DNA of 64,000 nt from Auritidibacter sp. Marseille-P8566 (GTDB lineage Bacteria; Actinomycetota; Actinomycetes; Actinomycetales; Microbacteriaceae), in NCBI GenBank assembly GCA_945860535.1, contig CAMAQN010000003.1, forward strand, positions 1 through 64,000, given 5' to 3'. Positions 50,056 to 60,200 of this stretch are shown one piece after another (the first letter of the stretch is position 1; each line of letters starts with the position of its first letter). The notes under the pieces are model-generated. The model saw nothing but the letters and a program-made list of their open reading frames with translations. It ran no database searches and was not told the DNA's origin. The position numbers and the translations under genes are program-made.

Positions 50056-51408
50056 ATGAAAATAAGTAAATTGGCTGGAGTGTTGGCAGCATTGGCGCTG
50101 ACCACCGGCAGCCTTGTAGCTTGTGCCCCGGCAGCAACTGTTGACCCGGTAGCACCAACAGATGAAGCGGCAGCACTAACTGGTGAACTGCTCATTTGGG
50201 ACACAGGAATTCTAGGAAAAGACGCGTCGGATGATCCATACGCCGACAATGCATTCCTTAACCAAATGGGTGTCGAGTTCGAGGAAGCGAACCCCGGCGT
50301 CACAGTAACCATCGTCCAGCAAGGTGGCGACATCTCCTCTAACGCTGCCGCGTTCCAAGCTGCAGCAATTGCAGGAACCGGTCCTGACATTCGAGTTCAG
50401 TACGCAGGTGGACCAACCACTTCGTTCGCTGACTTCTTCGAAGACCTAGATCCTCTGCTGCCGAAGGACATGCTCGACTCGATGGCTGGACAGTACGTCA
50501 ACCGTGAAGGCTTTTCTTCTGACGGAAGACTTCTTGGTATGACCTACGGTGCTGGAAACCTATTTGTTGTTTTCCAGAACGCCGATGTTCTAAAGGAAGC
50601 TGGCATTGATCCAAGCGTTAGGCCTGCGACTTGGGAAGCTCTGGTTGCAAACGCAAGGCAGATCTCTGACAAGACCGACAAGAACGGTTTCTACACCGGA
50701 AACTTGGAAGGCTACCCTGGCGCATGGTTCATCTCGAACATGGTTGGTGGCGAGCTAGGTCAGACTGCCTTCACTGACATGTTCAGCGGCAAGATTCCAG
50801 TTGACGACCCAGCAATGTTGAAGGCCTACCAGGCATTCGCCGACTGGGGTAAGAGTGGAGTCAACAACCCAGATGCCGCGCAGGTAACTGCCGGTGGTCA
50901 GGGCTTCGTTGCTGGTGAAGCTGGTTACTACCTCGTTGGTAGCTGGGAGAACAACGGCATGACCGAAGCGTTTGGTGAAGACGGTCCAGTAACATCATTC
51001 TTCATTCCAACGCTAGAAGGTGCCAAGTTCTCGAAGATTGGTTCGGGTGGTCCTGAGATCGCACTATCAATCACCTCGGCAAGCAAGAACAAGGCACTCG
51101 CGGCAGAGTTCCTGAAGTTCATTGCACGCCCAGAGCACCAGGACCGCTTCGTTGAGATCTACCAGACTCAGGGTTCAAACCACAAGGACGGAGACTCTTC
51201 GTTTATCAAGAACCCAAGACTCAAGGAGCAGTTCGAGCAGCTAGCACAGTCAACCGATGGCATCACTTTTGCCTTCGACAGTGTTATGCCACAGGCAACA
51301 ATTGACTTGTTCTACAGGGTCAATGCCGGTGTCTTTAGTGGTGCTATAACGCCCGCTGATGCAGTGGCGCAGCTCAAAGCTTCCTACGAGCAAGAGACTG
51401 GCAAGTAG
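50056..51408 (+). CDS. ABC transporter sugar-binding lipoprotein (family 1)
   Basis: A 450-residue solute-binding protein. Lipoprotein signal MKISKLAG ... with lipobox GSLVAC (Cys about residue 24), then a family 1 carbohydrate-binding fold with LLIWDTGILG, GTGPDIRVQYAGG, MTYGAGNLFVVFQN and PATWEALVANARQ regions. It likely captures an oligosaccharide released by the glycosidases of the locus. The start is ATG 50056 behind AAAGGAAAGCGA. A large hairpin separates it from the permease genes. Confidence 0.93.
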   Translation: MKISKLAGVLAALALTTGSLVACAPAATVDPVAPTDEAAALTGELLIWDTGILGKDASDDPYADNAFLNQMGVEFEEANPGVTVTIVQQGGDISSNAAAFQAAAIAGTGPDIRVQYAGGPTTSFADFFEDLDPLLPKDMLDSMAGQYVNREGFSSDGRLLGMTYGAGNLFVVFQNADVLKEAGIDPSVRPATWEALVANARQISDKTDKNGFYTGNLEGYPGAWFISNMVGGELGQTAFTDMFSGKIPVDDPAMLKAYQAFADWGKSGVNNPDAAQVTAGGQGFVAGEAGYYLVGSWENNGMTEAFGEDGPVTSFFIPTLEGAKFSKIGSGGPEIALSITSASKNKALAAEFLKFIARPEHQDRFVEIYQTQGSNHKDGDSSFIKNPRLKEQFEQLAQSTDGITFAFDSVMPQATIDLFYRVNAGVFSGAITPADAVAQLKASYEQETGK

Positions 51409-51422
51409 TAAGTTAGAACCAA

Positions 51423-51463
51423 AGTCTGAAGGCTGGGAGATTTACTCTCCCAGCCTTCAGACT
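51423..51463 (+). promoter_or_regulatory. Long intercistronic hairpin between binding-protein and permease genes
   Basis: A perfect 18-bp stem (51423-51440 with 51446-51463) with a 5-nt TTTAC loop. No T-run follows, so it is more likely to stabilise the binding-protein mRNA end, or to terminate only partly, than to act as a full terminator. Confidence 0.85.
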
Positions 51464-51486
51464 CACTATTCACAAAGAAGTGGATT

Positions 51487-52344
51487 ATGAGGCAATCAAA
51501 GTTAGTCGGAACCCTCGCGGTACTTCCCAGCTTCGTAATCGTGGCTGGGTTTATGGCGTTCCCGGTTATGTTTGCGTTTTACATTTCGTTCACGAAAACC
51601 AACGGCCTGACATACGACTGGCGCGGCCTCGACAACTACATCGCAATCCTCAGCGACCCGATTGTTCACCAGGTCTTTCTAAACAACTTCAAGTTCTTGA
51701 TTTCAGTTCCGCTGGTTATCTTTTCCGCACTGGTCTGTTCTATTCTGCTTTTTGAGCAGTTCAAGGGATGGAAGTTTTTTCGAGTAATTTTCTTTCTTCC
51801 AAACGTTTTATCGGTGGCCGTAATCGGTCTGATCTTTAGAAATGCGTTTGGCTACGACGGAGCTGTAAACCAGTTTCTAGGATTGTTTGGCAATGAGCCT
51901 ATGCAGTTCTTCATCGACTCGAATTACAGCATTTTAATCATCATTCTGGCTCTGGTCTGGTCGGGCTTTGGCTACCAGTCGCTCTTGCTTCTCGCCGGTC
52001 TAACTTCTATCAACCCCGCAGTCTTCGAAGCTGCGGCCATCGACGGCGCGGGCTGGTGGCGCAGGCTCTGGTCGATCACGTTGCCGAACATTCGAAAAGT
52101 ACTCGGCTTCGTATTCATCATCAACATTCTTTACACCTTCGCCTCGCTGTTTGGTTTCGTCTTTGTGATAACCGCTGGAGGCCCTGGCTATGAGACAACC
52201 ACAATCGACTTCTTGGTTTACCTGCGAGCCTTCTCGAGCAACAACCTGGGTTCGGGCGCCGCTCTAGCAGTGCTGCTCTTCTTCTTTATCGGTCTGTTGA
52301 CACTGCTGCAGAACCGTGTGTTCAAGCTACAAAAGGACGACTAG
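51487..52344 (+). CDS. ABC sugar transporter permease (MalF type)
   Basis: A 285-residue permease with about six TM segments and the EAA loop EAAAIDGAGWWRRLW near residue 180, which docks the ATPase. Lacks the large MalF periplasmic domain, like most CUT1 permeases. It follows the hairpin after the binding-protein gene and is 1 bp ahead of the second permease. Confidence 0.94.
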   Translation: MRQSKLVGTLAVLPSFVIVAGFMAFPVMFAFYISFTKTNGLTYDWRGLDNYIAILSDPIVHQVFLNNFKFLISVPLVIFSALVCSILLFEQFKGWKFFRVIFFLPNVLSVAVIGLIFRNAFGYDGAVNQFLGLFGNEPMQFFIDSNYSILIIILALVWSGFGYQSLLLLAGLTSINPAVFEAAAIDGAGWWRRLWSITLPNIRKVLGFVFIINILYTFASLFGFVFVITAGGPGYETTTIDFLVYLRAFSSNNLGSGAALAVLLFFFIGLLTLLQNRVFKLQKDD

Positions 52345-52345
52345 C

Positions 52346-53188
52346 ATGTCTGATTCGATCAGCTCAAGACTTACACCGCGCGCCAAGTGGCCCATTTTCA
52401 TCGGTATGTGCTTGGTTGCGGCGACCATTATCTACCCGCTGTTCTTTGTGGTGGTCACCTCGCTGCGCAGCAACGTCGACTATAAGCGCGACCCTTTTGG
52501 TCTGCCAGTTGACTGGACAGTAACGAACTACATCGAACTTTGGGACGAATACGGTGTCGGCCGCGCATTTTTGAACAGCCTTTTTGTTTCGACGAGCGCT
52601 GTTGCGGTGATTCTGATTCTCGCGACTTTGGCGGGGTATGCCCTAGCCAAGCTTCCGGTCTTTGGCAGCAAGTTCTTCACCGCGACTTTCGTCTCGGTAA
52701 TGCTGCTCCCTGGTCCAGTGCTAATTATTCCTATCTACTTGGTGCTCGCTCGATTGGGCATCGTCGGTGACTATTCCGGCTTGATACTGGTTTATGTCGC
52801 CACCGGTTTGCCGTTTGCCATCTTCTTTCTCACCCTCACTTTCAGGGCCATCCCAGATGAGCTGCTTGAGGCAGCAAGAGTTGATGGAGCCGGCTTCTTT
52901 AGAACGCTCTGGTCGATTGTTGGGCCAATGGGAGCTTCGGGAATTGCGACTTTGGCTGTGCTGCAGTTCCTTGGCACTTGGAACGAACTGATCTTTGCGC
53001 TTATTCTGGTTCCTGACGCGCAGATGAAGCTGCTCACACCGACACTGGCATCAATCGGAAAGCGCTTCGTTAGCGATCAGCCGCTAACCTCAGCGGGTCT
53101 TTTCATAAGCGCTCTCGTTCCGCTGCTGCTACTCACCTTCGCATCGAAATACATCATGCGAGGACTGCAGGTTGGCCTAAGCCGCTAG
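52346..53188 (+). CDS. ABC sugar transporter permease (MalG type)
   Basis: A 280-residue permease with six TM segments and EAA loop [15 protein letters not shown] near residue 175. The start is ATG 52346, after AAAGGACG, not the upstream ATG inside the first permease gene. No ATPase gene follows; the importer probably shares an MsiK/MalK-type ATPase encoded elsewhere. It converges with the ThuA gene by 4 bp. Confidence 0.94.
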   Translation: MSDSISSRLTPRAKWPIFIGMCLVAATIIYPLFFVVVTSLRSNVDYKRDPFGLPVDWTVTNYIELWDEYGVGRAFLNSLFVSTSAVAVILILATLAGYALAKLPVFGSKFFTATFVSVMLLPGPVLIIPIYLVLARLGIVGDYSGLILVYVATGLPFAIFFLTLTFRAIPDELLEAARVDGAGFFRTLWSIVGPMGASGIATLAVLQFLGTWNELIFALILVPDAQMKLLTPTLASIGKRFVSDQPLTSAGLFISALVPLLLLTFASKYIMRGLQVGLSR

Positions 53189-53922
53189 TTCTTTTCGATC
53201 CAGCCATCCGGGTGGAAAGTTGCATCGATAGGTTCGGAGCGAACAATTGGCTTCGCCCAAAGAACGCCGTTTGCTAAAACTTTTCCGATTTCCTTCTGGT
53301 GGTAGACCGGATAATCCTGGTCACCAGGTGAGAAGTAGAAAACCTTGCCCAGTCCGCGTCGCCAGGTTGCGCCGGATCTAAACACTTCACCGCCGGTGAA
53401 GCTCGAGATGAAGATCAGCTCGTCCGGCGTTGGAATATCGAAGAACTCGCCATACATCTCTTGCAATGGAATAACAATCGGGTCGGGAAGGCCCTGCGTA
53501 ATCGGGTGGCTTGGGTTGACGTTCCAGACCAGTTCGCGATCTTTAGAACTGCGCCATCTGAGCGAACAGGTTGTGCCCATTAGCTTCTTAAAAATTTTGG
53601 AATAGTGCGCAGAGTGCAAGACAATCAAGCCCATGCCGCCTAAGACGGCGTCGTAAACGCGCTGCACAACCTCGTCGCTAACCCTCGGGTGTGCCTCATG
53701 GCCCCACCACATCAGAACATCGGTTCGGTCGAGCACCGCTTGGGTTAGGCCGTGTTCGGGCTCGTCTAGCGTGGCGGTCGCTACTTCGACAGCGCTGCCA
53801 AGTTCGTTTTCCAAAAGGGCCTTGATTGCGCCGTGCATTCCAATCGGGTAAATCTTTGCCGGCACAGAGTCGGTCTGCTGCTCGTGGATGTTTTCGTTCC
53901 AGATTGTGACTCTGAGTGTCAT
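53185..53922 (-). CDS. ThuA-like (trehalose-utilisation) protein
   Basis: A 245-residue class-I-glutamine-amidotransferase-like fold with YPIGMHGAI near residue 27, [13 protein letters not shown] near 70, [20 protein letters not shown] near 97 and [17 protein letters not shown] near 200. ThuA proteins act with a Gfo/Idh/MocA dehydrogenase (ThuB) in 3-keto-disaccharide metabolism. That partner is the immediately upstream gene, with a 1-bp overlap. Confidence 0.9.
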   Translation of the reverse strand: MTLRVTIWNENIHEQQTDSVPAKIYPIGMHGAIKALLENELGSAVEVATATLDEPEHGLTQAVLDRTDVLMWWGHEAHPRVSDEVVQRVYDAVLGGMGLIVLHSAHYSKIFKKLMGTTCSLRWRSSKDRELVWNVNPSHPITQGLPDPIVIPLQEMYGEFFDIPTPDELIFISSFTGGEVFRSGATWRRGLGKVFYFSPGDQDYPVYHQKEIGKVLANGVLWAKPIVRSEPIDATFHPDGWIEKN

Positions 53923-55028
53923 TAGAGAGTTATCTCTTTCCCGGCTTTAGCCGATCTGTACATGGCGTCAATTATGGCCGTGCGGTGAAGGGCGTAATCA
54001 CCGGCGTGCGAGACAAAATCACCTGAGGCGACGTGTTCAATGAACTCGTTAATAACGGCCAGGTGTCCCTCGCCGGTAGACGAAACCTTCGGTTTGCGAG
54101 TGTACTGCTTTCCGTTTTCGTCGCCGAACAGGCTTAACGTGTTCTCTGTTGCATATCTCGGAATGAAAATTCTTAGTCCCGAATCAACGCCCAAGAGTTC
54201 GAATGAAATGTCTTCATCGTCAACCGCGTGAGACGCCCAGGTAATCTCTAGTGCCACCGATGATCCATTATCAAGTCTCAGCAGCGCGCTGCAAAGGTCT
54301 TCGACCTGAAACTCGCCCGCACTGCCCTGCGTGTAGTTTGAGTTATCCATAGCGCCGTAGCCGGCTCGGCCTAGTTCACCGTAGGTGACCGCACTGACCG
54401 CAACCACTCGAGGCTCTCCCAACATGTAGAAAAGTGAATCGATGATGTGCGGGCCAAGGTCGATGGCCGCACCACCACCGGCCAGGTTGGCCGAGGTGAA
54501 CCAAGACGTCAAGCCAGGAATACCTGCTCGTCTCTTCCAACTAATTCTTGAGTGATAGACGCGACCGAGCTTGCCCGAGGCAACTAATTCCCTAGCCATG
54601 CCTATGTCGGCTCGGCGACGATAGTTGAAAGCAACTTCAAGAATGCGATTGTTTGCCTTTGCTGCTGCGACCATTTCTTCGGCCTGCTCCGCGGTTATCG
54701 CTAGCGGCTTTTCACAGAAGACGTGCTTGCCAGCATTGAGTGCCGCGACGGCAATCGGATGGTGCAGAGCGTTTGGCGTGGCAATGCTGATTATGTCTAT
54801 GGTTGGATCATCAACCAGCTCTTGCCAATCAGTTGCCGTCTTTTCAACATTGAACTCTTTGGCAAGTGCGGCCAACCTGTCCAACTCTTTTCCGGCTATT
54901 GCGGCAAGAACGGTCTGCGGGTTTTGATAAAAGGCCTTCATGTGCGCTGTTCCCATGCCGAGACCAACCACCGCCGCTCGCAACTTGGGTGCTTCTGCAG
55001 TCAAAATTGGCTCCTTAGAGTTAGACAT
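53922..55028 (-). CDS. Gfo/Idh/MocA-family sugar oxidoreductase
   Basis: A 368-residue NAD(P)-dependent dehydrogenase: Rossmann motif [14 protein letters not shown] near 17, catalytic [11 protein letters not shown] near 103 and a C-terminal alpha/beta domain with [14 protein letters not shown] near 185. It pairs with ThuA, so oxidation of a sugar hydroxyl (often C3) is likely. A GTATGAT motif in an inverted repeat lies 45 bp upstream. Confidence 0.92.
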   Translation of the reverse strand: MSNSKEPILTAEAPKLRAAVVGLGMGTAHMKAFYQNPQTVLAAIAGKELDRLAALAKEFNVEKTATDWQELVDDPTIDIISIATPNALHHPIAVAALNAGKHVFCEKPLAITAEQAEEMVAAAKANNRILEVAFNYRRRADIGMARELVASGKLGRVYHSRISWKRRAGIPGLTSWFTSANLAGGGAAIDLGPHIIDSLFYMLGEPRVVAVSAVTYGELGRAGYGAMDNSNYTQGSAGEFQVEDLCSALLRLDNGSSVALEITWASHAVDDEDISFELLGVDSGLRIFIPRYATENTLSLFGDENGKQYTRKPKVSSTGEGHLAVINEFIEHVASGDFVSHAGDYALHRTAIIDAMYRSAKAGKEITL

Positions 55029-55071
55029 CGTCTATAGCTACATGTTAGAGCGAGTAGCGATTATTACTTAT

Positions 55072-55145
55072 CATCATACCATTAGGACTGATATCGACCT
55101 CTGGAACATCAATTTTCTATGCCCAAAAAAACCTAATGTATGATG
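55072..55145. promoter_or_regulatory. Divergent control region with GTATGAY sites 4 and 5 as a 15/14-bp inverted repeat
   Basis: CATCATACCATTAGG (55072-55086) and CCTAATGTATGATG (55132-55145) are inverted copies differing by one base deletion, 45 bp apart. Each GTATGAT is on the strand of the gene it precedes (Gfo-type gene to the left, GH36 to the right). Confidence 0.65.
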
Positions 55146-55171
55146 TTTATGAACGAAAGGGTGTCCTTACG

Positions 55172-57208
55172 ATGAAGTTTCGACTCCAAGCCTCGGCCGA
55201 TGCGTCGCACTTACTTAATCTTCTGCTCGGCTCAGATTCGATCAGCAGCTCCATACCTTTTAGAGCCGCATTAGCCGGCCAAGAAATTGACCTTAAAGCT
55301 TCAATTCGCCTCAATTGCAAAGACTCTTCTGCATCTGCCACCCTAGAGGCCCAAGGCTTGCAATTCGACTGGCAAGCAGTGCAACTCTCGGACCAGGCGG
55401 TCTGGGAGTTCAAGCTGACGGCCAAAAACAAAAGCTCAGCCCCGATATCTATTTCAAGGCTCGACAGCGCTGCACTGGCGCTACAGGGTGAGGTGTGGCG
55501 CGTTGAGTCTTTTGCATCTGCCTGGGGTGATGAGTTTCGACCAAAGACCGTGACAACCCAGCACGACTCGTTCTTCGGAGTTCGCTCGGGAAGGTCCTCG
55601 CATGGCGAGAGCCCGATTGTTTACTTCGTCAGAGAGTCTGACGGCTACACCGTTGTAGTTTCGCCGGCCTGGAGCGGAAACTGGCACATCGATGTTCTAG
55701 CCGGAGCACACATCAGTGCTGGTATTTCAACCTGGAACCTAAACGTACTGTTGGCGCCAGAAGAAACCCTGAGGGCTCCGAGTGTGATTGTTGCTGCAGC
55801 GCAGAGCAAAGAGTTGGCTCAGCGAAACTTGCAAGCAGCAATTCGCGACAATTGGCTGCCGCGAACTAAATTGACCGACGCGATTCCTATTGAGTGGAAT
55901 CACTGGTGGCCCTATGAAGATGCTGAAGTGACCCAGGATGTCATCATCGAGAACGCAACCCTTGCCCAGCACATGGCAATCGACGCGATTGTGGTTGATG
56001 CCGGTTGGTTTGGTGAATCAAAGTTAGACACCAACTGGACAGACCTGCGCGGTGACTGGGCTAGCGTCAACCTCGCCAGATTTCCTGACGGCCTAGAAAA
56101 ACTTGGTGCGGCTATCTTGGAAAAGGGTATGTCGCCAGGGATTTGGATTGAACTTGAGGCCGTTGGTGCTAAATCTGAGTTGCGAAAAACTAACCCAGGA
56201 GCAATGGCTCGTGATGACAGCGGGCTTAGGCCAGACCCTTCATACCGGGTAGGCACAGTTTCGCTAGACCAAAGCGATCCGGGCTTTCTTGGCTATGTTT
56301 GCCTGGGTTCGACCGAGGGCTGGGCACAAACCTACAACTCGGTCAAGAACGTGGTCTCCGCAATGCAAGCGCGCTGGCTGAAGATGGACTTCAACATCGA
56401 TCCTGGGTTCGGTTGCACTCGAACTGATCACGGCCACGGTGCCGGGGATGGACTGTTGCGGCACTACGAGGGTCTCTACAAACTACTCGATCAAATTCGG
56501 GCCGACTTTCCCCAGCTGCTGATTGAGGCCTGCTCCTCGGGTGGCTTACGAGTCGATCTTGGTCTTGCAAAACACGTTCACTGTTTCTTCTTGAGTGATC
56601 CCGACTACACAGAGCATCACCTGCAGGTGCTCTGGGGTTCGGCTCACATGCTTCCACCGCTTGCGATTCTCCACTGGCCATGGTCTTGGTGGAGAAACGA
56701 CTACGGGCCATCGCAACTCGACTGGATGAATGTCGAGGTAGAAACCTTCGACGTGATTATGCGAGCCGCTATGTTCCATCGTCTTGGAGTCAGTTATCCG
56801 TTGCCAAAGTTGCCCGCCCGGCTCAATCAGCGCCTGAAACATCACTTGCAAATCTTTAGAGATCACATAGCTCCGGTTCTGCCAACAGCCAATTTGGTTT
56901 CACTCACCGATTCGCCGTTGCGCGGAAATAGAGGGGAGAGACACTCCGCCTGGCAGCTAACCGCAAACCTGAACAGTGAAGATGAGGTGCATCTAGTCAT
57001 GTCGCTGAAGCTAGATAGCTCGACGCCATCGGCTGAATTTAGACCAACACAGCTAGATGAAAACCGACACTATGTGGTTGTCGACCTAGAGACCAAAAAC
57101 ACATCGACCGCGCTTGGCAAGCTCTTAAACGCCGATTTGCTATCAGGTCTAGCTGGCGGCAAGAATTCTTGGATCATGGAGATTCGACCAAAGGGAGCAA
57201 AGGGCTAA
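55172..57208 (+). CDS. Alpha-galactosidase, GH36
   Basis: A 678-residue GH36 enzyme: N-terminal beta-supersandwich (about 1-230), barrel with IPIEWNHWWPY near 236, nucleophile Asp in WLKMDFN near 405, and CSSGGLRVDLG followed by FLSDPDYTEHH (acid/base Asp) near 450-480. The motifs are complete, unlike the GH36-like gene at 38.5 kb. No signal peptide, so it acts on imported oligosaccharides. The start is ATG 55172 behind AAAGGGTG. It leads the alpha-Gal/alpha-Man/beta-Gal operon. Confidence 0.93.
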   Translation: MKFRLQASADASHLLNLLLGSDSISSSIPFRAALAGQEIDLKASIRLNCKDSSASATLEAQGLQFDWQAVQLSDQAVWEFKLTAKNKSSAPISISRLDSAALALQGEVWRVESFASAWGDEFRPKTVTTQHDSFFGVRSGRSSHGESPIVYFVRESDGYTVVVSPAWSGNWHIDVLAGAHISAGISTWNLNVLLAPEETLRAPSVIVAAAQSKELAQRNLQAAIRDNWLPRTKLTDAIPIEWNHWWPYEDAEVTQDVIIENATLAQHMAIDAIVVDAGWFGESKLDTNWTDLRGDWASVNLARFPDGLEKLGAAILEKGMSPGIWIELEAVGAKSELRKTNPGAMARDDSGLRPDPSYRVGTVSLDQSDPGFLGYVCLGSTEGWAQTYNSVKNVVSAMQARWLKMDFNIDPGFGCTRTDHGHGAGDGLLRHYEGLYKLLDQIRADFPQLLIEACSSGGLRVDLGLAKHVHCFFLSDPDYTEHHLQVLWGSAHMLPPLAILHWPWSWWRNDYGPSQLDWMNVEVETFDVIMRAAMFHRLGVSYPLPKLPARLNQRLKHHLQIFRDHIAPVLPTANLVSLTDSPLRGNRGERHSAWQLTANLNSEDEVHLVMSLKLDSSTPSAEFRPTQLDENRHYVVVDLETKNTSTALGKLLNADLLSGLAGGKNSWIMEIRPKGAKG

Positions 57209-60200
57209 TGCACCAGGGAACCAAAGCCGTTGAAGAGAGACTGGATCGATTCTTCAAGGACAAAATTCAGCCGGCGATTTACCGCGATCACATTGCGCTT
57301 TCGATAACGGCCTGGCAGGCGCCGCGCGAACCCGTGCCATTCGCGGAGGCGACCACTCAGCAGTTCGAGGCTGTCGACCTAGGCTGGCGGTTCGGTCGAG
57401 CTTGGTCGACCATTTGGTTGAAGGTCTCGGGCTCGATTCCAGAAAGCTGGAGCGCTAACCAAGAAGGTTCACTCGCCGCCGAAATCGTGATCGATTTTGG
57501 CTACAACACATCTCGCTCGGGCTTTCAGGCCGAAGCGCTGGCCTACGACCTAGCTGGCAAGCCGATTAAGGCCATAGCGCCAAAAAACTCTTGGTTGCCC
57601 TGGTCCTACGCCAACAAAAAGGTCGAGTTCTACCTTGAAGTTGCAGCGAACCCCGATGTCGCCGGCGAATACACTTTTGAACCGACAACTCTTGGCGACT
57701 GGGATACCGCTTCTGAGCAGCCGCTTTATGAGCTGAAGAAACTACACATCGCGCGGAGAGATATCGAGGTCTGGGAGTTAGCTCAAGACATCTTCACCCT
57801 GCGCGGTCTCATGGTAAGCCTGCCACAGGACAGCACCCGAAGACATTTGATCACCCGTGCCATCGAGGACATGCTCGATGCAATCAATCCGAGCGATGTT
57901 TCTGGCTCTGCGAGTGCGGCAAGAGGGAAACTGACCGCCGTGCTTAGTTCGCCGGCAAGCGCTTCGAGTCACCGCATTATCGCAACCGGTCACGCGCACA
58001 TCGACTCGGCGTGGTTATGGCCAATTCGAGAAACTGTTCGCAAGTGTGCCAGGACCTTTAGCAACGTTCTCAGCCTGATGGATGAGCATGACGACTTCAT
58101 CTTTTCGGCGTCTTCTGCCCAGCACTACAAGTGGATCAAAGATCACTACCCGAGCGTTTTCGAAGGCATCAAGAAGCGCGTGGTGAGTGGTCAATGGAAA
58201 CCGGTTGGCGGCATGTGGGTCGAGTGTGACGGAAACATGCCCGGCTCTGAAGCGATGGTTAGACAGTTTGTTTACGGGCAAAAGTTTTTTCAGGAGAGCT
58301 TTGCAATGCACGCACGCGAAGCCTGGTTACCAGATTCTTTTGGTTACTCAGGCTCGCTCCCGCAGATCGTTACCCAGTCGGGCATTAGTGCTTTTCTAAG
58401 TCAGAAGATGTCTTGGAACCAGGTCAATCGCATGCCGCACCACACCTTCTGGTGGGAAGGCATCGATGGCACAAGAGTCTTCTCACACTTCCCCTCGGCA
58501 GACACCTACATCTCTGAACTCTCCGGTGAAGAGTTGGCTCACGCTGAGAAGAACTTCTCTGAAAAGGGCCGCGCATCAATTTCGCTCGTGCCGTTTGGAT
58601 GGGGCGATGGCGGCGGCGGACCAACCCGCGAAATGATTGCCGCGGCTTACCGCACCAGCGATCTCGAGGGTTCGCCAAAGGTGTCCATGGGAACGGCCGA
58701 TGAGTTCTTCTCCCAGGCTCGAAGCGAGTATGCAAATGCTCCGGTCTGGCGAGGTGAGATGTATCTTGAACTGCACCGCGGGGTGTTGACCTCACAGCAC
58801 AGAACCAAGCAGGGGAACCGTCGCAACGAGGGACTGCTGCGAGAGGCCGAGCTTTGGGCGAGCTATGCAACCCTCAGGGCAGGCAATACCTACCCAAGCG
58901 ACAAGTTTGAAGAGATTTGGCAGAGCATTCTGCTGATGCAGTTCCACGACATTTTGCCTGGCACGGCTATCGCCTGGGTTTACAAAGAGGTTGAGAATCG
59001 GCACGCCGAGATCACCGGCGAGCTGCTCGAGATTATCAACTCATCGCTCAGCGCTTTGGCAAACGACCCATCAGCCGGCGCAGCGACGCAGACATTGACA
59101 GCGAATGCGATGTCGGTTGCACGAAATGGTGTTGCTGGGCTTGGCTTAGGCACACCAAGCACTCTCGCCAAAGCATCTTCAATCGTTGAGCAGGACGAAT
59201 TTGTAGTTCTCGAGAACGAAGAGTTGCGCGTGCGAGTTGATAGATCGGGTCGCATTGTGTCTCTGTTGTCTTTGGCAACAAATCGCGAGTCAATTGCACC
59301 CGGTATTCCCGCAAACGAGTTGCACCTGCACAATGACAACCCAACGCGCTGGGATGCTTGGGACATCGACGAACACTACCGAAACTCGAAGCAGGTGTTA
59401 GACGCTGTTGATCAGTTCGATGTTAGACAGCAAGCCGATGGCAGCGCGGTAATCGAAACCAAGCGCGTGCTCCGCTCTGCCTCGCAAAAAGCCAGCACGA
59501 TTGTGCAAACCATTCGACTCGAGCCGGGTGCAAAGTCAATCGACATCGGTTTCGAAATTGATTGGCACGAGAACGAGAAAATGCTCAAGCTCGCTTTTCC
59601 GATTGACATTCACGCAGAGGAAGTCGCGGCAGAAACGCAGTTTGGTTTCGTCAAGCGCCCAACTCACGAAAACACAAGTTGGGATTTTGCCCGATTCGAG
59701 TCCTGCCAACACAAGTATCTCTATTTGAACGAGAAAGACTGGGGAGTTGCGATTGCCAACGACTCAACCTACGGATTTGACGTTCAACGAACCACCGAGG
59801 CCAACGGAGCAACAGTCACCAGCGTGCGTTTCTCACTGCTGCGCTCAACCAAGTTTCCAGACCCGGAAGCCGATCAGGGTAGGCACACGATGAATTTCAA
59901 GCTTCGCCCTGCGGCGACAATAGAAGACGCGGTGAGCCTGGGTTACGACCTAAACAACCCAGCGCGTCAGGTGCAGGGCAACCGAACGGTAGCGCCACTG
60001 GTGAATAGTTCTGCCGACCAGGTAGTTGTCGAGACTGTGAAGCTTGCCGAGGATGGCAGCGGTGACCTGATCGTGAGGCTCTATGAGTCGACGGGCGGTC
60101 GCGCCGACAGTCGAATCAGCTTTGCCGGGGTCGCCGAAGAGATTTGGCTTACCGATTTCTTGGAGCTGCCAACCTCAGCCGATCGGATCGCCGGTAACGC

